Positions 26,793-36,115 of a stretch of 44,060 bases of DNA are shown piece by piece. This DNA comes from Nitrosomonadales bacterium (lineage in GTDB: Bacteria; Pseudomonadota; Gammaproteobacteria; Burkholderiales; Methylophilaceae). Position 1 is the first letter of the stretch; every line of letters starts with the position of its first letter. Made by a program: the position numbers and the translations under genes. The stretch lies in assembly GCA_028344855.1 (NCBI GenBank), contig JAOMCC010000006.1, positions 1 through 44,060 on the forward strand, given 5' to 3'. The notes below the pieces were generated by a model that was not told the origin of the DNA, did not search any database, and was given only the letters and a program-made list of their open reading frames with translations.

Positions 26793-28187
26793 TTTAATTC
26801 TAGATTTTTTAAGCGCTTTTTTAATTGAATTAAATCCTGTTGCACCAATATGCTTTCTTGATTCAATAGACCCCTTCAAATCTAAAGAATCAAAAACATC
26901 CTTAAGGATTAATTTACTAAATTTTTGCAAGTCTTTCAATTTAAAGTCAGATAAATCACATTTCTGATTAATCGCAAATTTAACTACTTTAGCTACAACA
27001 CCATGAGCCTCTCTAAATGGCATGCCTTTTTTTACTAAATAATCAGCCAAATCTGTTGCAGTTGAATACCCCTTTATAGCTGCAGCTTCCATATTTTCTG
27101 GAAACACTGTCAATTTAGAAACCATTTCTCTAAAAATATCTAAAGTATCTGAAATCGTATCAGCTACATCAAAGGTTGGTTCTTTATCTTCTTGATTATC
27201 TTTATTGTAAGCAAGTGGTTGTGCCTTCATAAGTGTAAGCAAATTAACTAAATGTCCGTTAACTCTTCCAGTTTTTCCTCTGACTAATTCTGGAACATCA
27301 GGATTTTTTTTCTGGGGCATAATGCTCGAGCCAGTACAGAAACTATCTGAAATTTCAACATATTCAAAAAACGGACTTGACCACATAATTAATTCTTCAG
27401 ACCATCTTGACAAATGAGTCATTAAAAGAGATGCGTTTGCATTAAATTCAATTAAAAAGTCCCTATCGGAAACTGCATCAAGAGAATTATCCATCACGCT
27501 CTCAAATTTGAGTAATTTTGCCACAAATTTTCTATCAATGGGGTAAGAAGTGCCAGCTAATGCAGCTGCCCCCAAAGGTAAAACATTTATTCTTTTTCTA
27601 GCTTCCTGAAATCTTAGTTTATCTCTCTCTAACATCTCACAATAAGCATGTAAATGATGCGCAAAACTTATAGGTTGAGCTACTTGCAAATGAGTTAAGC
27701 CAGGCATAATCGTCATTATATGATTATCAGCTAAAGATAAAGTTACTTTTTGTAAAGATTTAATCTGATCAATCGTGTTATCTACTACATCCCTTAAATA
27801 TAATCTCATATCAGTAGCAACCTGATCATTTCTTGACCTACCTGTATGGAGTTTTTTTCCCGATATTCCAATTATTTGAGTTAGTCTGTTTTCTATATTT
27901 AAGTGAACGTCTTCTTGCTCAATAGACCATTTAAATTTTTGTGCAATAATTTCTTTTCTTACTTGATTCAACCCTTTTTTAATTAATCTTAAATCAGCAG
28001 CTGAAATTATTTTTTGTTTTTTTAACATTTCTGCGTGCGCAAGAGATCCTTCAATATCAAATATCGCCAATCTTTTGTCAAAATTAACTGATGCTGTATA
28101 TCTTTGCACTTTATTATTTGCTGGTTCAGAAAATCTTGGTGACCATTTTTTTGTAATTTTTTTCATATTTTTTTGTTTTTTATTCAT
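26781..28187 (-). CDS. argH: argininosuccinate lyase
   Basis: ArgH splits argininosuccinate into arginine and fumarate, the last arginine step. The 468-aa protein carries the fumarase/aspartase-family signature [20 protein letters not shown], plus [42 protein letters not shown] and [16 protein letters not shown]. The first residues ([14 protein letters not shown]) are very Lys-rich, so the start could be the Met seven codons later. It is convergent with the previous gene and divergent from hemC, a common argH/hemC neighbourhood. Confidence 0.96.
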   Translation of the reverse strand: MNKKQKNMKKITKKWSPRFSEPANNKVQRYTASVNFDKRLAIFDIEGSLAHAEMLKKQKIISAADLRLIKKGLNQVRKEIIAQKFKWSIEQEDVHLNIENRLTQIIGISGKKLHTGRSRNDQVATDMRLYLRDVVDNTIDQIKSLQKVTLSLADNHIMTIMPGLTHLQVAQPISFAHHLHAYCEMLERDKLRFQEARKRINVLPLGAAALAGTSYPIDRKFVAKLLKFESVMDNSLDAVSDRDFLIEFNANASLLMTHLSRWSEELIMWSSPFFEYVEISDSFCTGSSIMPQKKNPDVPELVRGKTGRVNGHLVNLLTLMKAQPLAYNKDNQEDKEPTFDVADTISDTLDIFREMVSKLTVFPENMEAAAIKGYSTATDLADYLVKKGMPFREAHGVVAKVVKFAINQKCDLSDFKLKDLQKFSKLILKDVFDSLDLKGSIESRKHIGATGFNSIKKALKKSRIKLSK

Positions 28188-28198
28188 TAATTCAATGA

Positions 28199-28204
28199 AT
28201 TATA
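28199..28204 (-). promoter_or_regulatory. -10 box of argH
   Basis: A perfect TATAAT on the minus strand lies only 11 bases before the argH ATG, so the leader would be about five bases. The -35 is weak. Confidence 0.35.
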
Positions 28205-28248
28205 TATGAAAATTACCAATCACATGATTAATCTATGAATAGTCTCTG

Positions 28249-28257
28249 TGCTAAAAT
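28249..28257 (+). promoter_or_regulatory. extended -10 box of hemC
   Basis: TGCTAAAAT is an extended -10 element ending nine bases before the hemC ATG. No ribosome-binding site is seen, so the mRNA may be nearly leaderless. Confidence 0.45.
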
Positions 28258-28266
28258 CTACAAATT

Positions 28267-29187
28267 ATGACAATTAAAACTATTACAATTGCATCTAGAG
28301 AAAGTCCACTCGCCATATGGCAAGCAGAGCACATAAAATCTAAAATTAAAATCCTTTATCCAGATGTAAAAATTCAAATTAAAAGGTTTAAAACCCAAGG
28401 AGACAAGTTATTAGATCAATCTTTAGCGACTATTGGTGGTAAAGGTCTCTTCATCAAGGAACTAGAAGAGGCTTTATTGGAAAAAAAAGCTGATATAGCC
28501 GTTCATTCCATGAAGGATTTACCGATGGATATTCCTGATGAGTTTCAACTAATAGCAATCACCGAGAGAAGTGACCCAAGAGACGCATTTGTTTCAAATG
28601 ATTTTGATTCTTTAGCCGAAATGCCTAAAGGATCAATAGTTGGAACCTCAAGCCTTAGAAGGCAAAGTCAAATTAAAGCAAAATATCCTAATTTAATTAT
28701 TGAGCCATTGAGAGGAAATTTACAAACGCGTTTAAACAAATTAGATAAAAAACAATATGGAGCAATCATACTAGCTGCTGCAGGTCTTTTACGTCTAGGA
28801 CTTAAAAAACGTATTAAGACATATTTAGGAACTGAAATTAGTATACCTTCTGCAGGACAAGGAGCTCTCGGTATTGAAGTCCTCTCAGGAAATGAAGAAT
28901 TAAATAAATTACTTAAAGCTCTAAACGATATTGACACTTCAAGATGTGTTTTAGCGGAAAGAATAGTTAGTCGTTCCCTTGCAGGTAGTTGTACAGTTCC
29001 GTTAGGAGCATATGCATCGATATCTGAAAATAATTTAATTATTCAAGGATTTGTGGCTTTGCCTGATGGGTCAAAAATTATTCGTGCTGAAAGTATGGGG
29101 GAAAAGTCAGAATTTTATAAAATTGGAAAAACTTTAAGTCAGCTTCTCATTGATAAAGGAGCAAAAGAAATTCTTTCAAAAATATGA
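28267..29187 (+). CDS. hemC: hydroxymethylbilane synthase (porphobilinogen deaminase)
   Basis: HemC joins four porphobilinogens into hydroxymethylbilane in haem synthesis. The 306-aa protein shows ASRESPLAIWQAEH, TIGGKGLFIKELEEALL, DIAVHSMKDLPM, GTSSLRRQSQI, PSAGQGALGIE and LAGSCTVPLGAYA. The cysteine in the last motif carries the dipyrromethane cofactor. It overlaps hemD by four bases (ATGA). Confidence 0.98.
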   Translation: MTIKTITIASRESPLAIWQAEHIKSKIKILYPDVKIQIKRFKTQGDKLLDQSLATIGGKGLFIKELEEALLEKKADIAVHSMKDLPMDIPDEFQLIAITERSDPRDAFVSNDFDSLAEMPKGSIVGTSSLRRQSQIKAKYPNLIIEPLRGNLQTRLNKLDKKQYGAIILAAAGLLRLGLKKRIKTYLGTEISIPSAGQGALGIEVLSGNEELNKLLKALNDIDTSRCVLAERIVSRSLAGSCTVPLGAYASISENNLIIQGFVALPDGSKIIRAESMGEKSEFYKIGKTLSQLLIDKGAKEILSKI

Positions 29188-29960
29188 ATGAAAAATTAAC
29201 AAAAAAGAATATTGCCCTAATATCTACTAGGCCTTATGAAAAAAATATTGATTTATTCAAAAAACTCAAAAATAAAAATATTTTATTATTAAACCATCCT
29301 TTAACTGAAATAAAACCTCTCCAGAATTATGCCAAGTTTGATTTAATCCTAAGTAATTTAAATAACTACCAACATATTATTTTTATAAGTACTAACGCTG
29401 TTAATTTTTTTGCAACCCGCCTTAAAATTCTTCAAATAAAATTACCTACAAATATTATTTATTCTAGTATAGGGCCTAAGACTAAAGAAGTGCTTAAAAA
29501 TAATTTTAATATTAATGTCTATTGTCCAAATGAAGATTACGACTCTGAACATTTAATTAAAAATAAAATCTTTAATAAGCTGCAAGGAAAAAAGATTTTA
29601 ATCGTTCGTGGAACAAATGGTCGTGAAACTTTAAAGCATATGCTTGAAGAAAAAGGCGCCAAAGTTGATTATGGGGAATGTTATATTAGAAATTATCTAA
29701 CTATAGAACAAGAAAAATTAAACCAAGAGCTTAAAAATTGTACTGCTATATTTATATTAATTTCCAGCTATGGCAGTGCATGGCAACTTAACCAATCTCC
29801 TGGTCAGTGGATAGGTGACTATAAAACAAAATTTATCATAAACCATAAAAAAATTAATTTTCTTCTAAGAAGCGGTAACTACGGATCTCGCTTAGATGAC
29901 GTGATTATTACAAAAGATTTAAGTGCAAAATCATTATTAGATATAATTCAGGCAAATTAA
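29184..29960 (+). CDS. hemD: uroporphyrinogen-III synthase
   Basis: HemD closes hydroxymethylbilane to uroporphyrinogen III. The family is poorly conserved, but this 258-aa protein shows IALISTRPYEKN at the start, HIIFISTNAVNFFATRL, IIYSSIGPKTKEVL, KKILIVRGTNGRETLKHMLEEKGAKVDYGECYIRNY, all at expected places. Position and coupling after hemC make the call firm. hemX and the hemY-like TPR gene that often follow hemD are not here; hemD meets a convergent reductase with zero spacing. Confidence 0.9.
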   Translation: MNEKLTKKNIALISTRPYEKNIDLFKKLKNKNILLLNHPLTEIKPLQNYAKFDLILSNLNNYQHIIFISTNAVNFFATRLKILQIKLPTNIIYSSIGPKTKEVLKNNFNINVYCPNEDYDSEHLIKNKIFNKLQGKKILIVRGTNGRETLKHMLEEKGAKVDYGECYIRNYLTIEQEKLNQELKNCTAIFILISSYGSAWQLNQSPGQWIGDYKTKFIINHKKINFLLRSGNYGSRLDDVIITKDLSAKSLLDIIQAN

Positions 29961-30977
29961 TTATTTTTTTGGTTTATCAAATGGAAAACCATCAGCAAAA
30001 AAATGATCTTCTGTTAAACCTTTTTTTATAAAAGACTCAAAAGCAGTTTTTACTAGTCCCGGAGTTCCGCAACAATATACTTGAACATCTGCAAGGGTTG
30101 AAAAATCTTCTAAAACCACTTCGTGAACCAAACCAATCCTTAATTGCTTATTATATTCAGATTTATTTTCAGAAACTGGAATATAATTAAAGTCCTTGTT
30201 CTCTTTTGACCATCTAAAAGGAAGGTCATTCATATATAAATCCTCTAATTTATTCACTCCTCTATATAAATATGTAGGTCTTTTAATTTTCTTGAAGATC
30301 ATATCTTCAATGATAGACTTTATAGGAGCAAATCCTGTTCCGCCTGCAACAAAAATTATAGGTTTATCGCTTTCCCTTAAGTAAAATTCGCCAATTGGTA
30401 TTTCAATTCGATGAATAGATTTTTCTTGCATTTTTTCAAAAACAAATTGAGTAAATTTACCTTCTTTGATAAGTTTTAAATGAAGCTCCAATAAGTTTTC
30501 ATGGGGCGGATTAGCCAACGAAAACGCTCTTCTAGAATCGTCATCCATAATAAATTCTAAATATTGTCCTGCTCTAAATTTTAATATCTCATTATCTTGA
30601 AGTTTTAGAATCATTTTAATAATATCTTCATTCAATTTTTCTACTGACTCAACTCTAACTGAAATTTCTCTCACTTCACCCACTGCATCTCCTCCATTTT
30701 CATCTCCTCTTATATTAATTTCTATGTCTTCAGTAGCTAATGCTTTACAACATAAAATTAAACCATCTAATTTTTCTTCTTCTGTTAGCGCTGACTCTTG
30801 ATAACCTTCAAGCATTACATTCCCATTTATAAGCTCTCCTTTACATGCTCCGCACATACCGTCACCACAGCCAAAAGGAATAGTAATACCAGCAATTGTA
30901 GCTGCCTCTAAAATTGTTTGGCTCGGCTTAATTTGAAACGTTTTTCCTGAAGATTTTAAAGTTACTCTATACGACAT
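29961..30977 (-). CDS. ferredoxin-NAD(P)H reductase with N-terminal 2Fe-2S domain (CDP-6-deoxyglucoseen reductase-like)
   Basis: The 338-aa flavoprotein has an N-terminal plant-type 2Fe-2S domain (CGDGMCGACKGELI, with the fourth Cys at LILCCKA). An FAD domain (RAFSLANPP) and an NAD domain (FVAGGTGFAPIKSIIEDM, YCCGTPGLV) follow. Proteins of this layout are often annotated as CDP-4-dehydro-6-deoxyglucose reductase, but in many proteobacteria they stand outside sugar clusters with no proven partner. No sugar genes are near, so a specific substrate is not claimed. It lies 3 bases after fxsA in a two-gene operon. Confidence 0.85.
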   Translation of the reverse strand: MSYRVTLKSSGKTFQIKPSQTILEAATIAGITIPFGCGDGMCGACKGELINGNVMLEGYQESALTEEEKLDGLILCCKALATEDIEINIRGDENGGDAVGEVREISVRVESVEKLNEDIIKMILKLQDNEILKFRAGQYLEFIMDDDSRRAFSLANPPHENLLELHLKLIKEGKFTQFVFEKMQEKSIHRIEIPIGEFYLRESDKPIIFVAGGTGFAPIKSIIEDMIFKKIKRPTYLYRGVNKLEDLYMNDLPFRWSKENKDFNYIPVSENKSEYNKQLRIGLVHEVVLEDFSTLADVQVYCCGTPGLVKTAFESFIKKGLTEDHFFADGFPFDKPKK

Positions 30978-30980
30978 ATT

Positions 30981-31424
30981 CTATTCTGGGTCATCTTCGC
31001 GACGATATTCGCCTTCAATAATGTCCCCTTTGTTTGCTTTATTTTTTTTATTAACTGGATCTTTATTTTCAAAAGGATTACTTTCTGTTTGCTCTTGTCT
31101 TTTAGTATCTTCTTGGATTGGAATTAATAATAATATAATAGCGATAATATCAGTAAATATTCCAGGAAATAGAAATAACCCCCCTGCCATTAAATTTTTT
31201 GCCGCCCCTAGTATTAAAGCAATTGGATTTCCACGGTGAGCCATAACACTCATTAGCCTTGATAAAACCAAAGTTTTTTCTTCCTGAATAAGTCGCCAAC
31301 CTAATATCACCATCACTATCAAATATAATAAAAACCACCAACCATAAAGTGATCCAAATCTAAAAATACCCCAGATTTCAGCAAATGGTAAAAGAATTAA
31401 ACAAAAAAGAAGAATCGAACGCAT
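30981..31424 (-). CDS. fxsA: FxsA family membrane protein
   Basis: FxsA is a small inner-membrane protein known in E. coli for suppressing F exclusion of phage T7 when overproduced; its normal role is unclear. The 147-aa protein has PFAEIWGIFRFGSLYGWW, a second helix, a cytoplasmic loop and LMAGGLFLFPGIFTDIIAIILLLIP, a strong family signature. The C-tail is charged and hydrophilic. First gene before the reductase. Confidence 0.9.
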   Translation of the reverse strand: MRSILLFCLILLPFAEIWGIFRFGSLYGWWFLLYLIVMVILGWRLIQEEKTLVLSRLMSVMAHRGNPIALILGAAKNLMAGGLFLFPGIFTDIIAIILLLIPIQEDTKRQEQTESNPFENKDPVNKKNKANKGDIIEGEYRREDDPE

Positions 31425-31460
31425 AAGTAATAGGTTATGATATTTACTATTTAAATTAAA

Positions 31461-31494
31461 TATAGACTTTTAATAATACTATAATTATAGACTT
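31461..31494 (+). promoter_or_regulatory. dsbD promoter with flanking direct repeat
   Basis: A perfect TATAAT (31480-31485) lies 27 bases before the dsbD ATG. It is flanked by two copies of TATAGACTT (31461-31469 and 31486-31494), 25 bases apart. The repeat could be chance in AT-rich DNA or a binding site. Confidence 0.4.
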
Positions 31495-31512
31495 ATTAAG
31501 AATCTTAAAAAA

Positions 31513-33237
31513 ATGAAACAACGATTAAATCTATTTTTATTTACTTTTATATCCTTACTTTTTTGCTTTCAGGCACTTGCTGATAGTCAAAATCAATCTT
31601 TATACAATAAAAAAAATGATTTTTTACCTGCCGATAAAGCATTTAAATTTCAAATTTATAATTTGAAAGAGTTAAAAGAACTAGAAGTAATATTTGATAT
31701 TGCTCCGACTTATTATTTGTATAAATCTAAAATAGATATAATCACAGATCCTTTTCTAAATTTAAGTAAAGATTTTGAGAATGGCAAAATTAAAGAAGAT
31801 GAATTTTTTGGAAAACAAGAAGTTTTCTATAATTCAACAAAAATTAAATTTATTGCCCAAAAATCACTCTCGAAAAATCATAAAATTATTATTAAATATC
31901 AAGGCTGCAGCGAAAAAGGACTCTGTTATCCACCAATTTCAAAAACAATCTCATTAAATCAAATTAATAATAACTATAATAAAATAGAATTTTCAGAAAC
32001 TGATGTGCTTGTTTCTAAAATATCTAATCAAAATTTTATTTTAACTTTAATAGGTTTTTTCTTTTCGGGGCTCTTATTATCACTTACCCCATGTGTGCTT
32101 CCAATGTTACCAATACTATCTGGAATTATTATTGCTTCAAATCCAAAGAAATCACTCCCTTTAACTCTTAGCTATGTTGCTGGAGTAACGTTTACTTATT
32201 CACTCCTAGGAATTATTGCAGGAATGACAGGTACATTACTTTCTTCAAGTCTTCAAAACACAAATTTTATTATATTTGCTGGTTTTTTATATTTTGTATT
32301 TGCTCTGGCTATGTTCGGTATATTCGAGATTACTATGCCATCAAATTTACAGAACAAACTAGAAAATGTTTTACAAAAATTTAAAATAGATAAGTCTATT
32401 AATGTCTTTGTACTTGGACTTATTTCTGCATTGATTCTTAGTCCATGTGTCGCGCCTCCATTAGCAGCAGCAATTCTTTATATAGGAAAATCAAGTGATT
32501 TTATTCTTGGAGGAACCTCGCTTTTTTCTATGAGCCTTGGTATGTGTGTGCCTTTATTAGCTATAGGTATTTTTTCAATAAAAATTATTCCTAAACCAGG
32601 TCCATGGATGATAAATATAAAAAAATTATTAGGGTGTGTGTTATTGGCAATGACTATATATATTATCCGGCCATTACTTTCTGAATTAATATTTTTTTCA
32701 AGCTTATTTTTAATATTCTTAGTTTCTAGTTTTTATTTTATTTGGTTTAACCAAAAAATTAAAAAGTTAAACAAAATAATTTTGAGTATCATAAGTTTAG
32801 CTGTAGTAGTTTTATTCAATGATCAAACAAAATCTATATCAATAAATTCTAGTGATGAACAAAGTGAAAAAGTTCATCATCAACCATTTACCAATATAAA
32901 TAATTTAAGCGATCTTAAAAATTTACTTAATGATTCAAGTAAAAAACCAATTATGTTGGATTTTTATGCTGACTGGTGCATAGCTTGTTTAGAATATGAG
33001 AAATTTACATTTTCTGATCCAGATATAATTAAATTAATGGAAAGCTTTGAATTAATACAAGTCGATGTAACTCAAAACACAAATGAGCATCAAATACTTC
33101 TTAAAGAATTTGATCTTTTTGGTCCTCCAGGAATTATATTTTTTAATTCAAAAGGAAATGAAATAAAACCACTAAGAACCATTGGCTTTAAAAATGCGAA
33201 AGATTTTTCTAAAATTCTTGTTAGAGCAAACAAATGA
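31513..33237 (+). CDS. dsbD: thiol:disulfide interchange protein DsbD
   Basis: DsbD carries electrons from cytoplasmic thioredoxin across the inner membrane to periplasmic partners. The 574-aa protein starts with a signal peptide (cut near QALADSQ). The periplasmic alpha domain has CSEKGLCYPP. Eight or so membrane helices include LTPCVLPMLPIL and LSPCVAPPLAA with the redox cysteines. A C-terminal thioredoxin-like domain has YADWCIACLEYE. All three cysteine pairs are present. It overlaps tlpA by four bases. Confidence 0.96.
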   Translation: MKQRLNLFLFTFISLLFCFQALADSQNQSLYNKKNDFLPADKAFKFQIYNLKELKELEVIFDIAPTYYLYKSKIDIITDPFLNLSKDFENGKIKEDEFFGKQEVFYNSTKIKFIAQKSLSKNHKIIIKYQGCSEKGLCYPPISKTISLNQINNNYNKIEFSETDVLVSKISNQNFILTLIGFFFSGLLLSLTPCVLPMLPILSGIIIASNPKKSLPLTLSYVAGVTFTYSLLGIIAGMTGTLLSSSLQNTNFIIFAGFLYFVFALAMFGIFEITMPSNLQNKLENVLQKFKIDKSINVFVLGLISALILSPCVAPPLAAAILYIGKSSDFILGGTSLFSMSLGMCVPLLAIGIFSIKIIPKPGPWMINIKKLLGCVLLAMTIYIIRPLLSELIFFSSLFLIFLVSSFYFIWFNQKIKKLNKIILSIISLAVVVLFNDQTKSISINSSDEQSEKVHHQPFTNINNLSDLKNLLNDSSKKPIMLDFYADWCIACLEYEKFTFSDPDIIKLMESFELIQVDVTQNTNEHQILLKEFDLFGPPGIIFFNSKGNEIKPLRTIGFKNAKDFSKILVRANK

Positions 33238-33758
33238 ATAAACTAAAAATTATATTAATATTTGTATTTATAGGCGCTATAAGTATTATTGGTGGGGCTT
33301 ACTTTAAAATGAATTCAATAACATCACATGAAAATTTTGAAACTAAAATCTTTTATAGCGCAATTACAAAAAATATAAATAACAAAAATGTTGCATTATC
33401 TAAATTTAAAGAAAAATGGTTATTAATAAATTTCTGGGCAACGTGGTGCGCACCATGTAGAGAAGAAATACCTGATCTAAATCACCTATTTAATGAAAAC
33501 AAAAAAATTAATTTGATTGGAATTGCAATTGATGAAATTGAGGATGTGAAGAAATTCCTAATTGAAACGCCAATAAATTATGAATCATTGATTTTGAGCG
33601 ATATGAAAGGAGTAGAAATTTCGAAATCACTAGGAAATGATAAAGGCGTTCTTCCCTTTACAGTCTTAATAAATCCAAATGGAGAAGTACAAAATACTTT
33701 TTATGGGAAATTGGATATGACAACTTTAAAAAGATATTTATTAGATACTGTTAAATAA
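33234..33758 (+). CDS. TlpA-like periplasmic thioredoxin
   Basis: The 174-aa protein has an N-terminal uncleaved anchor or signal (about residues 5-25) and a thioredoxin fold with FWATWCAPCREEIPDLNHLF; the WCAPC active site is of TlpA/ResA type. GVLPFTVLINPNGEV contains the cis-proline region. It probably receives electrons from DsbD, whose gene it overlaps (ATGA), and may reduce apocytochrome c or other periplasmic thiols. The substrate is inferred. Confidence 0.9.
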   Translation: MNKLKIILIFVFIGAISIIGGAYFKMNSITSHENFETKIFYSAITKNINNKNVALSKFKEKWLLINFWATWCAPCREEIPDLNHLFNENKKINLIGIAIDEIEDVKKFLIETPINYESLILSDMKGVEISKSLGNDKGVLPFTVLINPNGEVQNTFYGKLDMTTLKRYLLDTVK

Positions 33759-33849
33759 AAATACATTAAGATACATTAAAATGTAGACAAAAGTCCTTAT
33801 TTTCGTCAAAATCACTCTTCGATTGTAATTTATTAATTTAATTTAAATT

Positions 33850-34284
33850 ATGAAAATAAAAAATATTACTGTTATTCACGGTCCAAACTTGAACTTACTT
33901 GGCCAACGTGAACCAGATCACTATGGAAATCAAACACTTGATGAAATTGATGATGTTCTTTCAAAGGAAGCAGATAAATTAAATCTCAATATTAGTTTTT
34001 ATCAAAGCAATAGTGAAGCAGAAATTGTAAATAAAATTCAATCTTTAAAAAGTGATTTCATAATTATAAATCCAGCTGCTTTTACTCATAGTTCAGTTTC
34101 TATTAGAGATGCACTTGCTGCTATGAAGATTCCATTTATTGAAGTTCACATTTCAAATGTATTTTCTCGAGAAGATTTTAGAAAAGAATCTTTTTTCTCT
34201 GATATTGCTATTGGCGTGATAAGCGGTTTAGGATCAGAGGGCTATTGTGCTGCTTTAAACTATGTAGCTAAATTAAATAAGTAA
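33850..34284 (+). CDS. aroQ: 3-dehydroquinate dehydratase, type II
   Basis: AroQ removes water from 3-dehydroquinate in the shikimate pathway. The 144-aa enzyme shows [17 protein letters not shown] with the catalytic tyrosine in the flexible-loop region, [18 protein letters not shown] and [20 protein letters not shown]. It begins the aroQ-accB-accC-prmA group that is typical of betaproteobacteria and some gammaproteobacteria. Confidence 0.97.
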   Translation: MKIKNITVIHGPNLNLLGQREPDHYGNQTLDEIDDVLSKEADKLNLNISFYQSNSEAEIVNKIQSLKSDFIIINPAAFTHSSVSIRDALAAMKIPFIEVHISNVFSREDFRKESFFSDIAIGVISGLGSEGYCAALNYVAKLNK

Positions 34285-34293
34285 GAGGTATCT

Positions 34294-34755
34294 ATGGATC
34301 TAAGAAAATTAAAAAAATTAATTGATTTAGTTGAAGAATCAGGAATATCTGAATTAGAGCTAACGGAAGGTGAGGAAAAAGTTAAGATTTGCAGAAGTAA
34401 TTCACAAGAGCCTCAACCACAAATAATTCATACTCAACCTAAAGAATCGAATACTATCCAACCACCTAAATCCAAAGAAAAATCAATTTCAACAGAAGAA
34501 AATAAAGATTTATCTAGAAAAGAAAAAACTATTGATTCACCTATGGTAGGAACCTTTTATAGAGCAGCATCTCCAGATGCAGCACCTTTTATTGATATTG
34601 GAACAACAGTTAAAAAAGGTGACATATTATGCATTGTTGAAGCTATGAAACTTCTCAATGAAATCGAGTGTGATCAGGATGGAACAATTGAAAAAATTCT
34701 TGTTGAAAACGGCCAACCTGTTGAATTTGGCGAGCCACTATTCGTTATTGGATAA
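34294..34755 (+). CDS. accB: acetyl-CoA carboxylase biotin carboxyl carrier protein
   Basis: AccB carries biotin between the carboxylase and carboxyltransferase parts of acetyl-CoA carboxylase. The 153-aa protein has a short N-terminal domain, a Pro/Lys/Ser-rich linker and a C-terminal biotinyl domain with [11 protein letters not shown], whose lysine is biotinylated. [17 protein letters not shown] is the typical AccB thumb region. A GAGGT ribosome site precedes it. accC follows by 10 bases. Confidence 0.97.
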   Translation: MDLRKLKKLIDLVEESGISELELTEGEEKVKICRSNSQEPQPQIIHTQPKESNTIQPPKSKEKSISTEENKDLSRKEKTIDSPMVGTFYRAASPDAAPFIDIGTTVKKGDILCIVEAMKLLNEIECDQDGTIEKILVENGQPVEFGEPLFVIG

Positions 34756-34765
34756 AAAATAATCT

Positions 34766-36112
34766 ATGTTTGATAAAATTTTAATCGCTAATCGTGGCGA
34801 GATTGCGCTAAGAATATTACGTGCATGTAAAGAGATGGGCATTAAAACTGTCACTGTTCATTCTCAAGCTGACGCTGAAGCCAAATATGTTGCTTTATCA
34901 GATGAATCTGTTTGTATTGGGCCAGCGCCATCAAATTTAAGCTACTTAAACATACAAGCAATTATAAGTGCGGCCGAAGTTACAGATGCCCAAGCAATTC
35001 ATCCAGGTTATGGATTTTTATCTGAAAGTGCAGATTTTGCAGAACGTGTCGAAAAAAGTGGTTTCACTTTTATCGGCCCTCGATCTGAGACGATAAGGCT
35101 TATGGGTGATAAAGTTAGCGCCAAAGAAGCCATGAAAAAAGCTGGCGTTCCTTGTGTTCCCGGTTCGGATGGAGCCCTAACAGATAATGCATCAGATATA
35201 TTAACTGAGGCAAGAAAGATTGGATACCCAGTTATTATAAAGGCTGCTGGTGGAGGTGGTGGAAGAGGTATGCGAGTGGTTCATACTGAAGCAGCTCTAT
35301 TAAATTCAGTAGCTATGACAAAGAGTGAAGCTCAAGCTGCGTTTGGTAACTCAGTTGTCTACATGGAAAAATTCCTTGAAAAACCTCGACATATCGAAGT
35401 TCAAGTTCTCTCAGACCAACATAAAAATGCAGTTCATTTATTGGAAAGAGACTGTTCACTTCAGCGCAGACATCAAAAAATTATCGAAGAAGCGCCTGCA
35501 CCTAATATTCCTGAAAGACCAAAAACAAAACTTGCAGTAAGGTGTGCAGATGCTTGTAAAAAAATTAATTATGTTGGGGCAGGCACTTTTGAATTTCTTT
35601 ACCAAGATGGAGAATATTATTTTATTGAAATGAATACAAGACTTCAGGTTGAACACCCCGTAACAGAATCAATAACTGGTATAGATCTTGTTCAAGAACA
35701 AATTAAAATTGCTTTTGGAGAAAAATTATCTTTTAAGCAAAAAAATATAGAAGCGAATGGACATTCAATTGAATGTCGAATTAATGCTGAAGATCCTTAT
35801 AATTTTATACCATCACCTGGAACAATTACTCGTTTTCATTTGCCTGGAGGGCCAGGGATAAGAGTAGATACTCATGCATATGGTGGATATAAAGTCCCAG
35901 CTCATTATGATTCCATGATTGGCAAACTTATTGCTTCTGGTAAGGATAGGGAACAAGCTATCGCTAGAATGAGAATCGCTTTATCTGAAATTGCTATTGA
36001 AGGTATTAAAACAAATATTCCTCTACATTTAGACCTAATGAATGATTTAGCCTACAAAGACGGTGGGGTTAGTATTCACTATTTAGAAAAAAAACTTGGT
36101 ATTAAGTCATAA
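34766..36112 (+). CDS. accC: acetyl-CoA carboxylase, biotin carboxylase subunit
   Basis: AccC carboxylates biotin on AccB using ATP and bicarbonate. The 448-aa ATP-grasp enzyme begins [17 protein letters not shown] and has [26 protein letters not shown] (ATP loop), [27 protein letters not shown] and [16 protein letters not shown]. Complete; cotranscribed with accB and prmA. Confidence 0.98.
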   Translation: MFDKILIANRGEIALRILRACKEMGIKTVTVHSQADAEAKYVALSDESVCIGPAPSNLSYLNIQAIISAAEVTDAQAIHPGYGFLSESADFAERVEKSGFTFIGPRSETIRLMGDKVSAKEAMKKAGVPCVPGSDGALTDNASDILTEARKIGYPVIIKAAGGGGGRGMRVVHTEAALLNSVAMTKSEAQAAFGNSVVYMEKFLEKPRHIEVQVLSDQHKNAVHLLERDCSLQRRHQKIIEEAPAPNIPERPKTKLAVRCADACKKINYVGAGTFEFLYQDGEYYFIEMNTRLQVEHPVTESITGIDLVQEQIKIAFGEKLSFKQKNIEANGHSIECRINAEDPYNFIPSPGTITRFHLPGGPGIRVDTHAYGGYKVPAHYDSMIGKLIASGKDREQAIARMRIALSEIAIEGIKTNIPLHLDLMNDLAYKDGGVSIHYLEKKLGIKS

Positions 36113-36115
36113 ACA

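Noticed and set aside
33759-33849. Terminator or promoter before aroQ
   Set aside because: The palindrome TACATTAAAATGTA is AT-only in its arms apart from one C-G pair and lacks a T-tract; no convincing promoter boxes were seen.
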